Below, in pieces: positions 1-8,719 of a stretch of 64,000 nucleotides of DNA; positions within the stretch are counted from its first letter, which is position 1, and each line of letters opens with the position of its first letter. Source of the stretch: Flavobacterium branchiicola (GTDB taxonomy: Bacteria > Bacteroidota > Bacteroidia > Flavobacteriales > Flavobacteriaceae); NCBI RefSeq assembly GCF_018383905.1, contig NZ_JAGYWA010000003.1, forward strand, positions 212,931-276,930, written 5' to 3'. The notes under the pieces were generated by a model. It worked only from the letters and a program-made list of their open reading frames with translations. It was not told the DNA's origin and did no database searches. The position numbers were made by a program, and so were the translations under genes.

Positions 1-371
1 AATTTATCAATCATTTCTTTTTGTTGTTCCAACATACGTTCATAAAGCTCCACCATTTTATCAAGAGGGTTGAAAGTAGGCTGGTTATTAAAAAAAGCTG
101 GCTGTTGACAATTATCAAAAGAAGCATTATTAGAAATGATATTTATAGCTTGTTCTTCATCAAAATTCTTGATAGCTTCCGCAGGTACTTTCAGAATTTT
201 AGCAACCTGTTCTAAAATATTATTTTCTATCAATTCTTTCGATTCCAAAAGAGAGATTTTTTTTTGATTCCAGTCATCGCCTAATTCATAAGCAAGAACT
301 TCCTGCTTAATACCTAACATTTCACGGAAACGTTTTATATTTCGACCTTGGTGTATTTTTTTATCTTCCAT
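1..371 (-). CDS. XRE-family HTH transcriptional regulator (3' end off the window)
   Basis: The reverse strand opens with ATG at 371 and stays open to the window edge (123 codons), so the C-terminus is missing. The first ~60 residues have the helix-turn-helix layout of the XRE/Cro family (start MEDKKIHQGRNIKRFRE, then a KQEVLAYELG helix and a KKISLLESKE recognition-like helix). A linker follows, then a segment rich in Glu, Met and Gln (KMVELYERMLEQQKEM) that may form a coiled coil. Short XRE proteins of this form are common in Flavobacterium, usually as local regulators of unknown targets. A TATATTTG promoter element lies 22 bases upstream of the ATG. What it regulates cannot be told from this window. 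Confidence 0.8.
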   Translation of the reverse strand, partial: MEDKKIHQGRNIKRFREMLGIKQEVLAYELGDDWNQKKISLLESKELIENNILEQVAKILKVPAEAIKNFDEEQAINIISNNASFDNCQQPAFFNNQPTFNPLDKMVELYERMLEQQKEMIDK

Positions 372-392
372 GTTGGTATATCTCTTAAATGT

Positions 393-400
393 CAAATATA
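393..400 (-). promoter_or_regulatory. Bacteroidota -7 promoter element for the XRE gene
   Basis: The reverse strand reads TATATTTG, a full match to the Bacteroidota -7 consensus TAnnTTTG, 22 bases before the ATG at 371. I see no clear TTG -33 box at the usual spacing. Confidence 0.5.
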
Positions 401-482
401 GGATTTTTACTTAAAATAATTAAAGCGATATTGACAAATATGATTTCTATTTTTTAAAATATACATCACGTATAATTTCAGT

Positions 483-958
483 ATTATCGATTTATTTCTA
501 ATTCTAAAAAAATATAAATCTGAGCCTTGGTGAAAATTCGATATTTCAGAAAAAATAAAATAAATTCTCAAATACGCGAAATTTGAAACTGTACAGATTG
601 TCGATCATTTTTTAATTTTAAAAAAAGTATAAATCAAAGCCTTCGTGAAAATTCAATATTTCAGAAAAAATAAAATAATTTCTGAAATACGCGAAATTTG
701 AAACCGTACAGATTGTCGATCATTTTTAATTTTAAAAACCCAATAACTATGAATATGTTTATAAATCCGTTATTTGAGAAAAATTAGAATAAACTCTCAA
801 ATATGAAAAATTTGAAGAACACAGATATCTATAAGCACACATAAATGCGATATTCGAAAATAAACAAATTGATTTTTGAAATGAGAGAATTTTGTATCGA
901 TAATAGTAACAAATTTGAAAGAGAATGAAAGAGTTTTTCAAATACGAGAATTATGACG
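483..958. repeat. Array of about five degenerate hairpin repeats
   Basis: Two units of about 115 bp (483-596 and 597-711) are near-identical. A third (712-824) is diverged, and two shorter ones (825-899, 900-958) keep only the hairpin part. Each unit holds an inverted repeat around an AT-rich loop. Unit 2 has TATTTCAGAAA facing TTTCTGAAATA (about 657-687), and unit 3 has TATTTGAGA facing TCTCAAATA. The C-to-G change on one side is matched on the other, so pairing is preserved. An AAATTCG/CGAAATTT outer stem extends the first unit. I see no open frame with coding character here. It could be an RNA, a protein-binding array or a decaying repeat. Confidence 0.6.
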
Positions 959-1356
<398 letters not shown>

Positions 1357-1364
1357 TACATTTG
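1357..1364 (+). promoter_or_regulatory. Bacteroidota -7 promoter element for the DUF294 gene
   Basis: TACATTTG matches TAnnTTTG, 25 bases before the ATG at 1390. A TTG at 1332-1334 is a possible -33 box, but its 22-base spacing is slightly longer than the usual 19-21. Confidence 0.5.
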
Positions 1365-1389
1365 ATACTTTAGAAAAATCAACAAACGT

Positions 1390-3309
1390 ATGAATACTAT
1401 TGCTGAGCATATTGCAGACTTTTTAAAAGAATATCCGCCATTTGATAATTTAACTTTTCAGGAATTATCTGATATTGCAACCAATATTCGCGTACTAAAT
1501 TTAGAGAAACACACTGTATTATTTCAGAATAATGATGTGCTTCATGATAGCTTTTATGTTGTAGCTTCCGGTATAATCAATTTAACCACAATTGCAGATG
1601 CCGAAGAAACAATTATTAATAAATGTCATGAGGGTGATATTTTTGGTTTAAGACCTTTCTTTGCCAAAAATAACTATATGATGACGGCTAAAGCTCGTGA
1701 AGAAAGCATTATATACGCTATTCCTATTGCAGTTTTTAGACCTTTTGTGGCCAATAATTCTGATGTTTTAAACTTTTTACTGGAGAGTTTTGCAACAAAT
1801 TCAAGACATACAAAAGACAGCGTTAACTCTAATGGAAAAATGATTTCTGATACTTCTTTTTATGTAGATCAGCAATCGGAAATGCAATATATTCAGTCGC
1901 TTACGTACAATAATTCTCCCTTAACAACCGAAGCAAATCATATTGTTAAAGATGTTGCCATCTTAATGACTGAGGCTATGGTGGACAATATTATTGTTTG
2001 TGGTGAAAAAAACAGACCTATTGGAATTGTTACTGCTACCGATCTTGCATCAAAAATTGCAACCGGTCGTTACCCAATTACCGAATCTATTGATAAAATT
2101 ATGTCGTCGCCTGTTGTGACCGTAATTGAGAATGTATCTTTGGCCGAAGCACAATTGCTGATGCTAAAACACAATGTAACTCATTTATGTGTAACTAAAG
2201 ACGGTACAAGTAAATCTGCTGTAAAAGGTATAATTTCTGAACACGATTTAATTGTAGCTCAAGCCAGTAACCCTGGTGTATTAATTAAAGAGATTAAACG
2301 CTCGCAGTTACCAAAAGACTTAAAACAAATTCGTGATCGATTGTCTGATTTGATTCAGAATTCGATTCAGAAAAATATTCCGATTTCGCATGTTAGTAAT
2401 ATTGCAAGTGAAATTAACCTGGCAATCATAAAACGTTCTGTAGAATTGTCAATTTTAGATTTAGGCTCACCTCCTGCTCGTTTTGCATGGTTAAGCATTG
2501 GAAGTCAAGGACGTAAGGAACAACTTTTACTTACAGATCAGGATAGTATTTTGATTTTTGAAGATGTTGCTCCGGAGAAATACAGAGAAGTAAAAGATTA
2601 CTTTTTAAGATTGGCAAAAAGAGCCACTTCTATACTTGAAAAAGTTGGTTACGAATTCTGTCCAAACGGACATATGGGAAGTAATATGCTGTGGTGTAAA
2701 TCATTGACTGACTGGACAAAACAATACAACAGTTGGATGAATACTCCAGGTGAAAACAGTAATGATTTAAGTAGTATTTTCTTTGATTATGAAATTGTTT
2801 TTGGAGAACCAAAAATTGAAGAAGTGATCGAAAATGTTATTTTCAAGAATGCCGTAAACAATACTTTATTCTTTGACTTTTTAGGAAATGATGCTTTAAA
2901 GAAGAATTCTCCTTTAAGCTTTTTCAAGAAATTTATTGTTGAAGAAGAAGGTCCGCATAAAACTAAATTTGACATTAAAACCCGTGCTTTAATGCCTTTA
3001 ATTGATGCTGCACGTTTATTAATTTTGAATGCTAATATTAAAGGAATCAAGAATACTTATTTAAGATTTAAACAATTAGCTATTACAGATTCTAAAAATG
3101 CCGAAATATACCTGAGTTGTGCGGAAGCCTTTTTAACGCTTTCAAAATTCAGAACTGTTGAAGGCTTGAAAAATGATGATTCAGGACAATATATTAATAT
3201 TAGAGAAATGTCTAAAACAGACAAAGAAAAGTTAAAAAATGCTTTAACCCCAATGAAAGACCTTGAGGAACTTATTAAGAGTAAATTTCAACTTACGCAA
3301 TTCTCATAA
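1390..3309 (+). CDS. cNMP-binding / CBS pair / DUF294 nucleotidyltransferase-like signalling protein
   Basis: A 639-residue cytoplasmic protein with four parts. An N-terminal cyclic-nucleotide-binding fold spans about 15-130. A CBS pair spans about 170-295 (TATDL and SEHDL are the CBS ends). A DUF294 nucleotidyltransferase-like domain starts near 310 and carries GSQGRKEQ (371-378) and TDQD (382-385), the nucleotidyltransferase glycine and acidic motifs. A DUF294 C-terminal helical domain spans about 480-630. Such proteins are thought to sense cyclic nucleotides or adenylates and nucleotidylate a partner, but no substrate is established here. A DnaQ-like gene follows after 2 bases, so the two are surely cotranscribed. 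The pair is convergent with acetyl-CoA synthetase. The DUF294/DnaQ pair is often found with acs in other bacteria, which suggests a role in acetate control (inference). Confidence 0.85.
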   Translation: MNTIAEHIADFLKEYPPFDNLTFQELSDIATNIRVLNLEKHTVLFQNNDVLHDSFYVVASGIINLTTIADAEETIINKCHEGDIFGLRPFFAKNNYMMTAKAREESIIYAIPIAVFRPFVANNSDVLNFLLESFATNSRHTKDSVNSNGKMISDTSFYVDQQSEMQYIQSLTYNNSPLTTEANHIVKDVAILMTEAMVDNIIVCGEKNRPIGIVTATDLASKIATGRYPITESIDKIMSSPVVTVIENVSLAEAQLLMLKHNVTHLCVTKDGTSKSAVKGIISEHDLIVAQASNPGVLIKEIKRSQLPKDLKQIRDRLSDLIQNSIQKNIPISHVSNIASEINLAIIKRSVELSILDLGSPPARFAWLSIGSQGRKEQLLLTDQDSILIFEDVAPEKYREVKDYFLRLAKRATSILEKVGYEFCPNGHMGSNMLWCKSLTDWTKQYNSWMNTPGENSNDLSSIFFDYEIVFGEPKIEEVIENVIFKNAVNNTLFFDFLGNDALKKNSPLSFFKKFIVEEEGPHKTKFDIKTRALMPLIDAARLLILNANIKGIKNTYLRFKQLAITDSKNAEIYLSCAEAFLTLSKFRTVEGLKNDDSGQYINIREMSKTDKEKLKNALTPMKDLEELIKSKFQLTQFS

Positions 3310-3311
3310 AT

Positions 3312-3908
3312 ATGCTAGACTGGATTAAAAATATTAATAAAGAATATCCTGAATTTTGGAAGGATTATCTATCTAAATTCGAAACTAAACCTAACAGATT
3401 TGTTGTATTATCAACAGAGACTTCAGGGTTAAATCCGGATAAAGATGTCATTTTATCATTAGGCGCATTTTCAGTTGTCGATGACAGCATTATGATTAAG
3501 GATAATTTTGAATCTGTTTTACTGCAATACAAATTTTTGCAGGACAACGGACTTTCTAATGAATTTATCATAGAAAGTAAAATGGTCAAAATGCAGGAGT
3601 CTGAAGCTCTGGAAGCTTTTATCAATTTTATTGGAAATTCTATTTTGGTTGGCCATCATATTAATTTCGATATTGAAATGATCAATTCTGCATTAGAACG
3701 TTTAGATTGTGGCCGATTAAAAAATGAAGCTCTGGATGTTGATATGATGTACCGAAAACTTACCGATATTAATGACAAGCAATTTTCATTGGACGATTTA
3801 TGCGAAATTTATAAAATCCCAAAAAGCGACAGAAATTCATCCGCAGAAGATGCTTATAGAATTTCGCTTTTGTTTTTAAAATTAAAATCGAGATTGGGTA
3901 TTAAATAA
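3312..3908 (+). CDS. DnaQ-like (DEDD) 3'-5' exonuclease-fold protein, probably inactive
   Basis: A 198-residue protein starting 2 bases after the DUF294 gene. Its fold signature is that of the DnaQ/DNA polymerase III epsilon family: VVLSTETSGL (31-40), VGHHINFD (113-120) and AEDAY (178-182). Active DEDDh enzymes have Asp-x-Glu in motif I, Asp in motif II, and His plus Asp in motif III. Here motif I is Ser34-x-Glu36, motif II keeps Asp120, and motif III has Asn175 where His is expected, with Asp180 kept. Two of five catalytic residues are therefore absent, so nuclease activity is doubtful. It may have become a binding partner for the DUF294 protein. Family assignment is firm; activity is inferred from the residues. 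Confidence 0.8.
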   Translation: MLDWIKNINKEYPEFWKDYLSKFETKPNRFVVLSTETSGLNPDKDVILSLGAFSVVDDSIMIKDNFESVLLQYKFLQDNGLSNEFIIESKMVKMQESEALEAFINFIGNSILVGHHINFDIEMINSALERLDCGRLKNEALDVDMMYRKLTDINDKQFSLDDLCEIYKIPKSDRNSSAEDAYRISLLFLKLKSRLGIK

Positions 3909-3962
3909 TTATAGAATATTTACAAAGTTTAAACTTTTAGAAAATGCCAAATACACGCAATC

Positions 3963-4066
3963 TTGTCATTTCGAGGAACGAGAAATCTTCGTTAGAGACT
4001 CGACAAAGATTGTTTTCTTTTGGAACGGAGTTACTTGTGAAGATTTCTCGTTCCTCGAAATGACAA
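3963..4066. repeat. Foldback repeat with perfect 28-bp arms
   Basis: Arms 3963-3990 and 4039-4066 are perfect reverse complements (outer end TTGTCATTTCGAGG), separated by 48 bases. A related element with the same TGTCATTTCGA end lies at 16698-16826. It sits between two convergent genes. Confidence 0.8.
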
Positions 4067-4087
4067 CTTTGACTTCAAACTAAAAGA

Positions 4088-4145
4088 CTACATAAAAATA
4101 AAAATGCCTCTTAAAATTTTAAGAGGCATTTTTATTTTTATGTAG
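4088..4145. terminator. Bidirectional terminator palindrome
   Basis: A perfect 58-bp palindrome: a core (TGCCTCTTAAAA facing its complement) flanked by AT tracts on both sides. It can end transcription of both the DnaQ-like gene (plus) and acs (minus), whose stop codon is 9 bases away. Confidence 0.85.
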
Positions 4146-4153
4146 TGTAGAAA

Positions 4154-6061
4154 TTAAATTCTTTCCTTCATAATTTCTTCAACAATTTCAGGATTCAATA
4201 AAGTTGATGTATCTCCAAAATTAGAGAAATCACCTTCGGCTATTTTACGCAAAATTCTACGCATAATTTTTCCTGAACGTGTTTTTGGCAAACCAGACAC
4301 AAACTGAATTTTATCTAATTTTGCAATTGGTCCAATATGGTCTGCAATATATTGGTTGATCTCTTTGGTTAAGTTCGTTCTGTCTCTAACTTCTCCAGTT
4401 TCTTTCAGGATTACATAACCGTATAAAGCATTTCCTTTTATATCATGTGGGAATCCTACAATTGCAGACTCTGCAACTGCCGGATGTTCGTTGATAGCAT
4501 CTTCAATTGGTGCTGTTCCTAAATTATGACCGGAAACAATTACAACATCATCCACTCTACCCGTGATTCTGTAATATCCAACTTCGTCTCTTAAAGCTCC
4601 GTCTCCTGTAAAGTATTTTCCAGGGAAAGCAGAGAAATAAGTTTCTTTGTAACGATCGTGATCTCCCCAGATTGTTCTGGCAATTCCAGGCCATGGGAAT
4701 TTAATACATAAACTACCAACAACTTGATTTCCTTCAATTTCATTACGTTTTTCATCCATCAAAACTGGCTGAATTCCAGGTAATGGTAAAGTTGCATAAG
4801 TTGGTTTTGTAGGCGTTACAAAAGCAATTGGAGAAATCATAATTCCACCAGTTTCTGTTTGCCACCAAGTATCTACAACCGGACATCTCTTATCTCCCAC
4901 GTGGTCATTGAACCAGTGCCAAGCTTCTTCGTTGATTGGCTCTCCAACAGATCCAATAACTTTAAGTGATTTTAGAGGATATTTTTGAATATAATCTAAA
5001 CTTTCTTTTGCTAAAGAACGAATCGCTGTTGGTGCTGTATAGAATTGTGTGATTTTATGTTTTTCGATAATATCCCAAAAACGGCTAAAATCAGGGTAAG
5101 ACGGAACTCCTTCAAAAATAACTGTTGTTCCCCCATTCAATAATGGTCCGTATAATATATAAGAGTGACCTGTAATCCATCCAATATCTGCAGTACACCA
5201 GAAAATATCATTTTCTTCGTGGCTGAAAACATTTTTAAAAGTATAAGCTGTGTAAACCATATATCCGGCAGTAGTATGCACCATACCTTTTGGTTTACCA
5301 GTAGATCCTGAAGTATAGAGAATAAATAAAGGATCTTCAGCATCCATAATTTCTGCAACACTATTATCCATAGCTGCGTCTAATAAAGGTTGTAACCATT
5401 CGTCACGACCTTCTTTCATTTTTACTTCTGTTTTAGTTCTTTTCGCTACTAAAACTTTTGTTACTGAAGGACAAGAGTCTAAAGCCTCGTCTACAATTCC
5501 TTTAAGATCAATTGTTTTGTTTCCTCTGTAACCTCCGTCAGAAGTAATAACCATTTTACATTCACAGTCATTAATTCTTGCAGAAACAGCTGAAGCTGAA
5601 AATCCTGCAAAAATAACAGAATGTATCGCTCCAATTCTTGCACAAGCTAAAACAGCTACGGCAAGTTCAGGAATCATTGGTAAATAAATACAAACTCTAT
5701 CTCCTTTACGAACACCTTGCTCACGCAATACATTCGCCATTTTTGAAACTCGCTCGTATAATTCGTTATATGTTATATGTAAAGCTTCTTCAGAAGGATC
5801 GTTCGGTTCAAAAATAATAGCCGTTTTTTCGCCTCTTTTGCTTAAATGTCTGTCTATACAGTTTTTTGTGATATTAACCTTAGCTTCAGTAAACCATTTT
5901 ACTTCAGCATCTCCCATATTAAAATCAACTACTTTCTCCCATTGTTGGTACCAAGTAAAATTTTCTTCTGCGATTTTACCCCAAAATTTTCTCGGTTCCC
6001 TTATTGACTTATTGTAATGTTTAAAATATTGTTCTAAATTTTCAATTTTATAATAACTCAT
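4154..6061 (-). CDS. acs: Acetyl-CoA synthetase (AMP-forming)
   Basis: A cytoplasmic enzyme that activates acetate to acetyl-CoA through acetyl-AMP. The P-loop-like YTSGSTGKPKG motif lies near residue 249. The adenylate-binding segment is DTWWQTETGG, and GRVDDVVIVSGHNLGT leads into the C-terminal domain. The PKTRSGKIMRR motif near the end carries the acetylatable lysine (about 598) of the family. I start at the ATG at 6061 (MSYYKIENLEQYF, 635 residues). A longer frame opens at 6148, but the extra 29 residues match no family N-terminus. Length fits the usual ~650. The gene is monocistronic and convergent with the DUF294/DnaQ pair, which may be linked to acetate metabolism. Its upstream region holds an inverted repeat (AAACACATA at 6143-6151, complement at 6173-6181) of unknown role. 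Confidence 0.95.
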   Translation of the reverse strand: MSYYKIENLEQYFKHYNKSIREPRKFWGKIAEENFTWYQQWEKVVDFNMGDAEVKWFTEAKVNITKNCIDRHLSKRGEKTAIIFEPNDPSEEALHITYNELYERVSKMANVLREQGVRKGDRVCIYLPMIPELAVAVLACARIGAIHSVIFAGFSASAVSARINDCECKMVITSDGGYRGNKTIDLKGIVDEALDSCPSVTKVLVAKRTKTEVKMKEGRDEWLQPLLDAAMDNSVAEIMDAEDPLFILYTSGSTGKPKGMVHTTAGYMVYTAYTFKNVFSHEENDIFWCTADIGWITGHSYILYGPLLNGGTTVIFEGVPSYPDFSRFWDIIEKHKITQFYTAPTAIRSLAKESLDYIQKYPLKSLKVIGSVGEPINEEAWHWFNDHVGDKRCPVVDTWWQTETGGIMISPIAFVTPTKPTYATLPLPGIQPVLMDEKRNEIEGNQVVGSLCIKFPWPGIARTIWGDHDRYKETYFSAFPGKYFTGDGALRDEVGYYRITGRVDDVVIVSGHNLGTAPIEDAINEHPAVAESAIVGFPHDIKGNALYGYVILKETGEVRDRTNLTKEINQYIADHIGPIAKLDKIQFVSGLPKTRSGKIMRRILRKIAEGDFSNFGDTSTLLNPEIVEEIMKERI

Positions 6062-6222
6062 ACGTTTTTGGAATTTTTTTATAAATGTATTAAATCTCAG
6101 TGTATTCTTAAAATTATTTAATTCATAAATTTTGGCAAAAAAAAACACATATTAAAAAAAAAATCTCGTTTTTATGTGTTTAATATAAAAATATACATTT
6201 TAGCATTAAAATGCATATTGCA

Positions 6223-6256
6223 AAAAAGGCGTGGCAAATAAATACCACGCCTTTTT
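6223..6256. terminator. Strong hairpin terminator downstream of ilvC
   Basis: AAAAAGGCGTGG (6223-6234) pairs with CCACGCCTTTTT (6245-6256) around a 10-base loop, with T-runs on both strands. It is 300 bases past the ilvC stop, so it either ends a long ilvC 3' UTR or a separate RNA. Confidence 0.8.
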
Positions 6257-6556
6257 AATTTTAACAATTTCAATAACAATTAATTTCGTAATTAGTACAC
6301 TACGTTTCCGTTTCTATTTTGAAAATAGAAGCATCTTTATTAATTAAAAAATAAATTTAAACAAGTATATTTATTTCTAAATATACCTCATTTAGGGAAT
6401 AGCATCACTTAACTTACTTTCTCACAGAAGCTAAGTGAATGCAATATGCATCTATATCTTTTTTCTTAATAAGTGCTTACTAATTCAAAATATTATATAA
6501 AACAGAGATACAGTGCAAATCCCATCACAGTCGAATGTGTGGTAATTCCCAATTTA
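6257..6556 (-). ncRNA. Candidate structured RNA or long 3' UTR after ilvC
   Basis: A 300-base stretch with no coding frame, lying between the ilvC stop and a strong terminator. It contains three inverted repeats. TTCTATTTT faces AAAATAGAA (6312-6330). GTATATTTA faces TAAATATAC around a loop that reads GAAA on the minus strand (6365-6386). GCATCACTTA faces TAAGTGAATGC (6402-6442, one bulge). This density of stems suggests a folded RNA on the ilv operon side. No internal promoter was identified, so a processed ilvC 3' UTR is equally possible. Confidence 0.3.
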
Positions 6557-8026
6557 TTATCCAATTTTTTTCATTGCTGTCATAGACTCTCTCAACCATG
6601 CTCCTACTTCTTCGATAGGATGTTGACGAATTTCTTTGTTTACAGCTATTAATACAGCATTATCTACTCCGTTTGAAGTTGAAAATGGTTTTCCGATTAT
6701 ATTTGTTTCAACAGTTTTCATGAACTCAGTTAATAATGGCTTACATGCGTGATCAAATAAATAACAACCATATTCTGCAGTGTCAGAAATTACACGGTTC
6801 ATTTCAAACAATTTCTTTCTTGCAATTGTATTAGCAATCAAAGGCAATTCGTGTAATGACTCATAATAAGCTGATTCTTCTATAATTCCAGCCTCAGTCA
6901 TTGTTTCAAAAGCTAGCTCAACACCCGCTTTAACCATTGCTATCATTAATACTCCGTTATCAAAATATTCTTGCTCAGAGATTGGAGCTTCTTGTGGTGC
7001 CGTTTTTTCGAAGTTAGTTTCTCCGGTTGCAGCTCTCCATTTCAACAAGTTAACATCATCATTAGCCCAGTCAGCCATCATAGTGCTAGAGAATTCTCCA
7101 GAGATAATATCGTCCTGGTGTTTTTGGAATAACGGACGCATAATGTCTTTTAATTCTTCTGCAAGCTCGTAAGCTTCAATTTTTGCAGGATTAGAAAGAC
7201 GATCCATCATATTTGTAATACCACCATGTTTCAAAGCTTCGGTGATAGTTTCCCATCCAAACTGAATTAATTTTGAAGCATAAGCAGCGTCGATTCCTTT
7301 TTCAACCATTTTATCAAAACATAAAATAGATCCTGTTTGCAATAATCCACAAAGAATTGTTTGCTCTCCCATTAAATCTGATTTTACTTCAGCAACAAAT
7401 GATGATTTTAAAACTCCTGCTTTGTGTCCTCCTGTTGCTACAGCATACGCTTTTGCCTGATCTAAACCAAATCCGTTTGGATCATTTTCCGGGTGAACAG
7501 CAATTAAAGTTGGTACACCAAATCCTCTTTTATATTCTTCACGAACCTCAGAACCCGGACATTTTGGAGCACACATAATAACAGTGATATCTTTACGAAT
7601 TTGCATTCCTTCTTCAACGATATTAAAACCGTGAGAATATGCCAAAGTCGATCCATTTTTCATTAATGGCATAATTGCAGTAACTACAGCAGTATGTTGT
7701 TTATCTGGTGTTAAGTTACATACAAGGTCTGCAGTTGGGATTAATTCTTCATAAGTTCCCACTTTAAAACCATTTTCGGTAGCGTTTTTATAAGAAGCTC
7801 TTTTTTCAGCAATTGCATCTGCACGTAATGCATAAGAGATATCTAAACCTGAATCTCTCATGTTTAAACCTTGATTCAAACCTTGTGCTCCACAGCCTAC
7901 AATGACAACTTTTTTTCCAGCTAATGCAGCAATACCGTCTGCAAATTCAGACTGCTCCATAAATTCGCAAACTCCTAATTGTTCTAATTGTAATCTAAGT
8001 GGTAATGTGTTGAAATAATTTGCCAT
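6557..8026 (-). CDS. ilvC: Ketol-acid reductoisomerase, class II (long form)
   Basis: Catalyses the isomerisation and NADPH-dependent reduction of acetolactate or acetohydroxybutyrate in valine, leucine and isoleucine synthesis. The 489-residue length and the N-terminal extension (start [18 protein letters not shown]) mark the long, E. coli-like class II enzyme rather than the ~330-residue class I form. The Rossmann motif [15 protein letters not shown] is near residues 41-55. The C-terminal half is the duplicated all-helical knotted domain with the Mg-binding acidic residues. It is the last gene of the ilvDBNC run and lies 82 bases after ilvN. The start is supported by the family N-terminus. 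Confidence 0.96.
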   Translation of the reverse strand: MANYFNTLPLRLQLEQLGVCEFMEQSEFADGIAALAGKKVVIVGCGAQGLNQGLNMRDSGLDISYALRADAIAEKRASYKNATENGFKVGTYEELIPTADLVCNLTPDKQHTAVVTAIMPLMKNGSTLAYSHGFNIVEEGMQIRKDITVIMCAPKCPGSEVREEYKRGFGVPTLIAVHPENDPNGFGLDQAKAYAVATGGHKAGVLKSSFVAEVKSDLMGEQTILCGLLQTGSILCFDKMVEKGIDAAYASKLIQFGWETITEALKHGGITNMMDRLSNPAKIEAYELAEELKDIMRPLFQKHQDDIISGEFSSTMMADWANDDVNLLKWRAATGETNFEKTAPQEAPISEQEYFDNGVLMIAMVKAGVELAFETMTEAGIIEESAYYESLHELPLIANTIARKKLFEMNRVISDTAEYGCYLFDHACKPLLTEFMKTVETNIIGKPFSTSNGVDNAVLIAVNKEIRQHPIEEVGAWLRESMTAMKKIG

Positions 8027-8108
8027 TTTGTTTTAAAATATTTAATGAAATGAAATTTAATAATTGATTAATTTATAACTAGTTGTGATTAAAAATCTTT
8101 TTACTTTT

Positions 8109-8630
8109 TTACTTGAATGTTTCAAGCATTGTTGAGATTTCCATTTTCTCTTTAGAAACCGAAATTCTTCCTGAACGTACAAACTGCATAATTCCGTATG
8201 GTTTGAACTTTGCGTATAACTCTTCAATTTCTGAACGTCTTCCTGATTTTGAAATCACAAAGAAATCACGAGAAACCGTTACAATTGTAGACTGGCTTTC
8301 TTTGATGATGTTCTGAATTTGTTTTTCATCAAACAACAAACTTGAAGCGATTTTAAACAATGCATTTTCAAGATAAATAGTTTCTTCATCTGTATGATAA
8401 AATGCTTTTATAACTTCAATTTGTTTTTCAATTTGTCCAACAATATTCTGAACCCATTTCTCAGTAGTATTTACTACAATGATAAATCTTGAAACATTCT
8501 CTATTTCTGATTCAGAAACATTTAGACTTAATATATTAATGTGACGCTTTAAGAATATCCCTGATATTCTATTCAACAAACCCACATTATTTTCTGAGTA
8601 TACCGATATGGTAAATGTTTTATCTTCCAT
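8109..8630 (-). CDS. ilvN: Acetolactate synthase small (regulatory) subunit
   Basis: A 173-residue regulatory subunit of acetohydroxyacid synthase, partner of the ilvB product. The N-terminal ACT domain (about 5-78) opens with FTISVYSENNVGLLNRISG, the usual valine-binding fold for feedback inhibition. A C-terminal ALS_ss_C domain follows (FFVISKSGRRSEIEELYAKF). Length is typical. It lies between ilvB and ilvC on the minus strand. The 89-base ilvB-ilvN gap contains a foldback repeat, so the genes are not tightly packed but still appear to form one transcription unit. Confidence 0.93.
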   Translation of the reverse strand: MEDKTFTISVYSENNVGLLNRISGIFLKRHINILSLNVSESEIENVSRFIIVVNTTEKWVQNIVGQIEKQIEVIKAFYHTDEETIYLENALFKIASSLLFDEKQIQNIIKESQSTIVTVSRDFFVISKSGRRSEIEELYAKFKPYGIMQFVRSGRISVSKEKMEISTMLETFK

Positions 8631-8651
8631 TTTGTTTTTAGTTTTTTTTTC

Positions 8652-8714
8652 GTTTCAGGTTTCAAGTTTCAAGTTCTGCTAGGAACGTGAAACTTGAAAC
8701 TTAAAACTTGAAAC
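8652..8714. repeat. GAAACTTGAAAC foldback repeat between ilvB and ilvN
   Basis: Several copies of GTTTCAAG on one side face GAAACTTGAAAC copies on the other. The same simple motif recurs at 26211-26284 and 39060-39105, always next to gene ends. Confidence 0.65.
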
Positions 8715-8719
8715 TTTTC

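Noticed and set aside
483..958. Possible CRISPR array
   Set aside because: Units are contiguous, diverged and of unequal length, with no constant repeat plus unique spacers and no cas genes.
6062..6148. Longer N-terminus for acetyl-CoA synthetase
   Set aside because: The 29 additional residues are low-complexity and absent from the family, while MSYYKIENL at 6061 fits.
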